DNA of 64,000 nucleotides from the NCBI GenBank assembly GCA_036250195.1, contig JAVHZZ010000008.1, positions 6,519,434 through 6,583,433 on the forward strand, in the 5' to 3' direction. Below the pieces are notes generated by a model, which saw nothing but the letters and a program-made list of their open reading frames with translations, ran no database searches and was not told the DNA's origin. The stretch is from Mixophyes australis (lineage: Eukaryota > Chordata > Amphibia > Anura > Limnodynastidae). A program made the position numbers and the translations under genes. Each line of letters starts with the position of its first letter. The first letter of the stretch is position 1. This document shows positions 62,663 to 64,000 of the stretch, in pieces.

Positions 62663-63599
62663 TGAAGCAGTAATTTGCACAGGGCAAGTGCAGGAGTCAG
62701 GCAGATTGATGACGTTCCTCGCTACGTACTGCTGCACCGCGCCTACTTTTGCAGAACAGTGCAAAAACAAGATTTCATTTTCACAGTTTGCTTATCAATA
62801 ACGGCACCATCAATCGGAACAAGGACTTTCATGGATATCCTTAGAAAAGGGACATTTGGCTATTAAGTTCTGGCTGAGGCAAAGTTATCAATCGGTTAAT
62901 AGATATAGTAGACACATATTTATTACAAAGTCTTTAAATCTGTTTTCTCAGCCCTGTATTAGTGCAGTTATTTCAGCAGTACTCAAGTTACTTGCTAAAG
63001 GGAGGTTAGCCCAGGCGTTCAATGCAAGAACTGACCCGTTAAGAATTGAGATGAATGAGATAGAAATTCAATTTCTTATAAAATCTCTTCAGCTCTTAGG
63101 CTGCAAAATAACATCAAACTGGCTGGCAAAGTATGAAACAAAAATAGTCTTCAATGCTCTGGATTTTCAGCCTTTTTAAAGCTTTACATTAGATTCTCGC
63201 TCATTCCAAAAGCCTAGTCACTTGCTGCAGTACGTGAACCGTTTACTGGAGAAAATCATATTTTTATACATCCAGCTATTGTTCAATAAAGAAAGATTAA
63301 AGAGCTCAGACTGTTTCTCTGTGTCTAAAGTATTAACGAGGCTGAGTATATCATGTGGTTGCAAATGTCAGATGAGGAGGAATTGGAAGGAAACCAAAGT
63401 AAAGTGCAGCTGGTGGCAGTTGCAAAACAGCAATTGCAGATAAAATGAAATAATGTTCTAGATAGAGAGCGCAGTATTTATCGGGGTGACGCCATGTGGT
63501 CCTGCTGCAGCGGCATGTGAGACTGCAGATAGCGTCTCTTTGTCACGTGATCAGCTTACATCCGCCCTTGCGACAGCCCCTCTCTGGCCAAATATGCCC
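62663..63599. other. DAB1 upstream intron, no gene seen
   Basis: AT-rich intron with no recognised repeat; the open frame at 62856-63179 has no recognisable similarity. Confidence 0.4.
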
Positions 63600-63915
63600 C
63601 CCCAACGTTCTGTAGGTAGCATAGGCAAACCGAGGGGGGAGGGGGGGGGGGGGGGGTTCCTAGTGCCTAGAAACCCCCCTCCAAGCCTGGGGCACTGTAT
63701 AATTGAGGTGGCTGGACCCAGCCCCCGCTTCACACGGCTCTGCTTGAAAAGGGAGAGCTGCGTGCACCTAACAGTAGTGCACGCAACATTGCCCATGTAT
63801 ATTATGGGGATAGGAAGAGTTGGAGAGCAGCCAAGCACTGTCTAATGTTATAGCCACGCCCCCATGCATGCTGCTCACGCCCGCTGGCGACATGGTGTGC
63901 AAGCCCCCTCTACAA
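63600..63915. repeat. GC-rich dispersed repeat with G run
   Basis: A G-rich run (63633-63656) followed by CCTAGAAACCCCCCTCC, related to 7735-7770. Further on it has AAGCCCCCTCTACAAATCC. No coding similarity. Confidence 0.55.
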
Positions 63916-64000
63916 ATCCTGCATTGCCCCTGGGTAGCATATTGGAATTAAATTATTTGCATTTTAGGGGCTTTTTAGAAAACTTATTTTAAAAAATACA

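Overview
The window reads as nuclear DNA of a vertebrate, most likely a frog (anuran, probably not Xenopus). There are no operons or compact genes. Almost all of it is intron and repeats, and the dispersed repeats are of the kind that fills frog genomes: palindromic elements with paired CCAAT boxes, 'cataCTTGCCAACT' elements, tRNA-derived SINEs with an L2-like tail, Tx1-like and L2-like LINE ends, and Penelope-like elements. The frog assignment rests on my recollection of those repeats and on the exon sequence; it was not checked by a search.

The one real gene is on the minus strand: the phosphotyrosine-binding (PTB) part of DAB1 (Disabled-1), the cytoplasmic adaptor of the Reelin pathway. 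Five consecutive coding exons are visible, in transcript order 51722-51583, 47696-47598, 22623-22492, 21115-20996 and 20238-20200. Their lengths are 140, 99, 132, 120 and 39 nt, all with consensus splice dinucleotides and compatible phases. Joined, they cover mouse residues 24-199 without a gap, including the tyrosines equivalent to Y185 and Y198. I number the 140-nt exon 2 for convenience. The start-codon exon would lie above 51722 and was not found; the next downstream exon, which should continue past Y198, was not found in 1-20199, so that intron runs off the left edge.

Layout. 1-20199 is the intron after exon 6: hAT-like and GGG-type non-autonomous DNA transposons, a 149-bp satellite array, a SINE, a decayed Penelope-like reverse transcriptase and a frameshifted Tx1-like LINE end. 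20200-22623 holds exons 6, 5 and 4 with short introns. 22624-47597 is a 25-kb intron with a nested SINE, a telomere-like tract, about 1.9 kb of GATA-type tetranucleotide satellite, a second 149-bp satellite array, a ZNF143-motif palindrome, more DNA transposons and an L2-like LINE end. 47598-51722 holds exons 3 and 2, separated by a 3.9-kb intron with a CpG-rich stretch. 51723-64000 is upstream intron, with hAT-like copies, a transposon built of at least eight consecutive hairpins (58097-58682), a C-depleted tract and a GC-rich palindromic block.

No new gene system is visible. The most unusual items are the multi-hairpin element at 58097-58682, a family of elements sharing a GGG...ATTTAYYAA terminus with 3-bp target duplications that are mostly not TWA, the large GATA satellite with a 357-bp higher-order duplication inside a DAB1 intron, and the paired 149-bp satellite arrays in two different introns.
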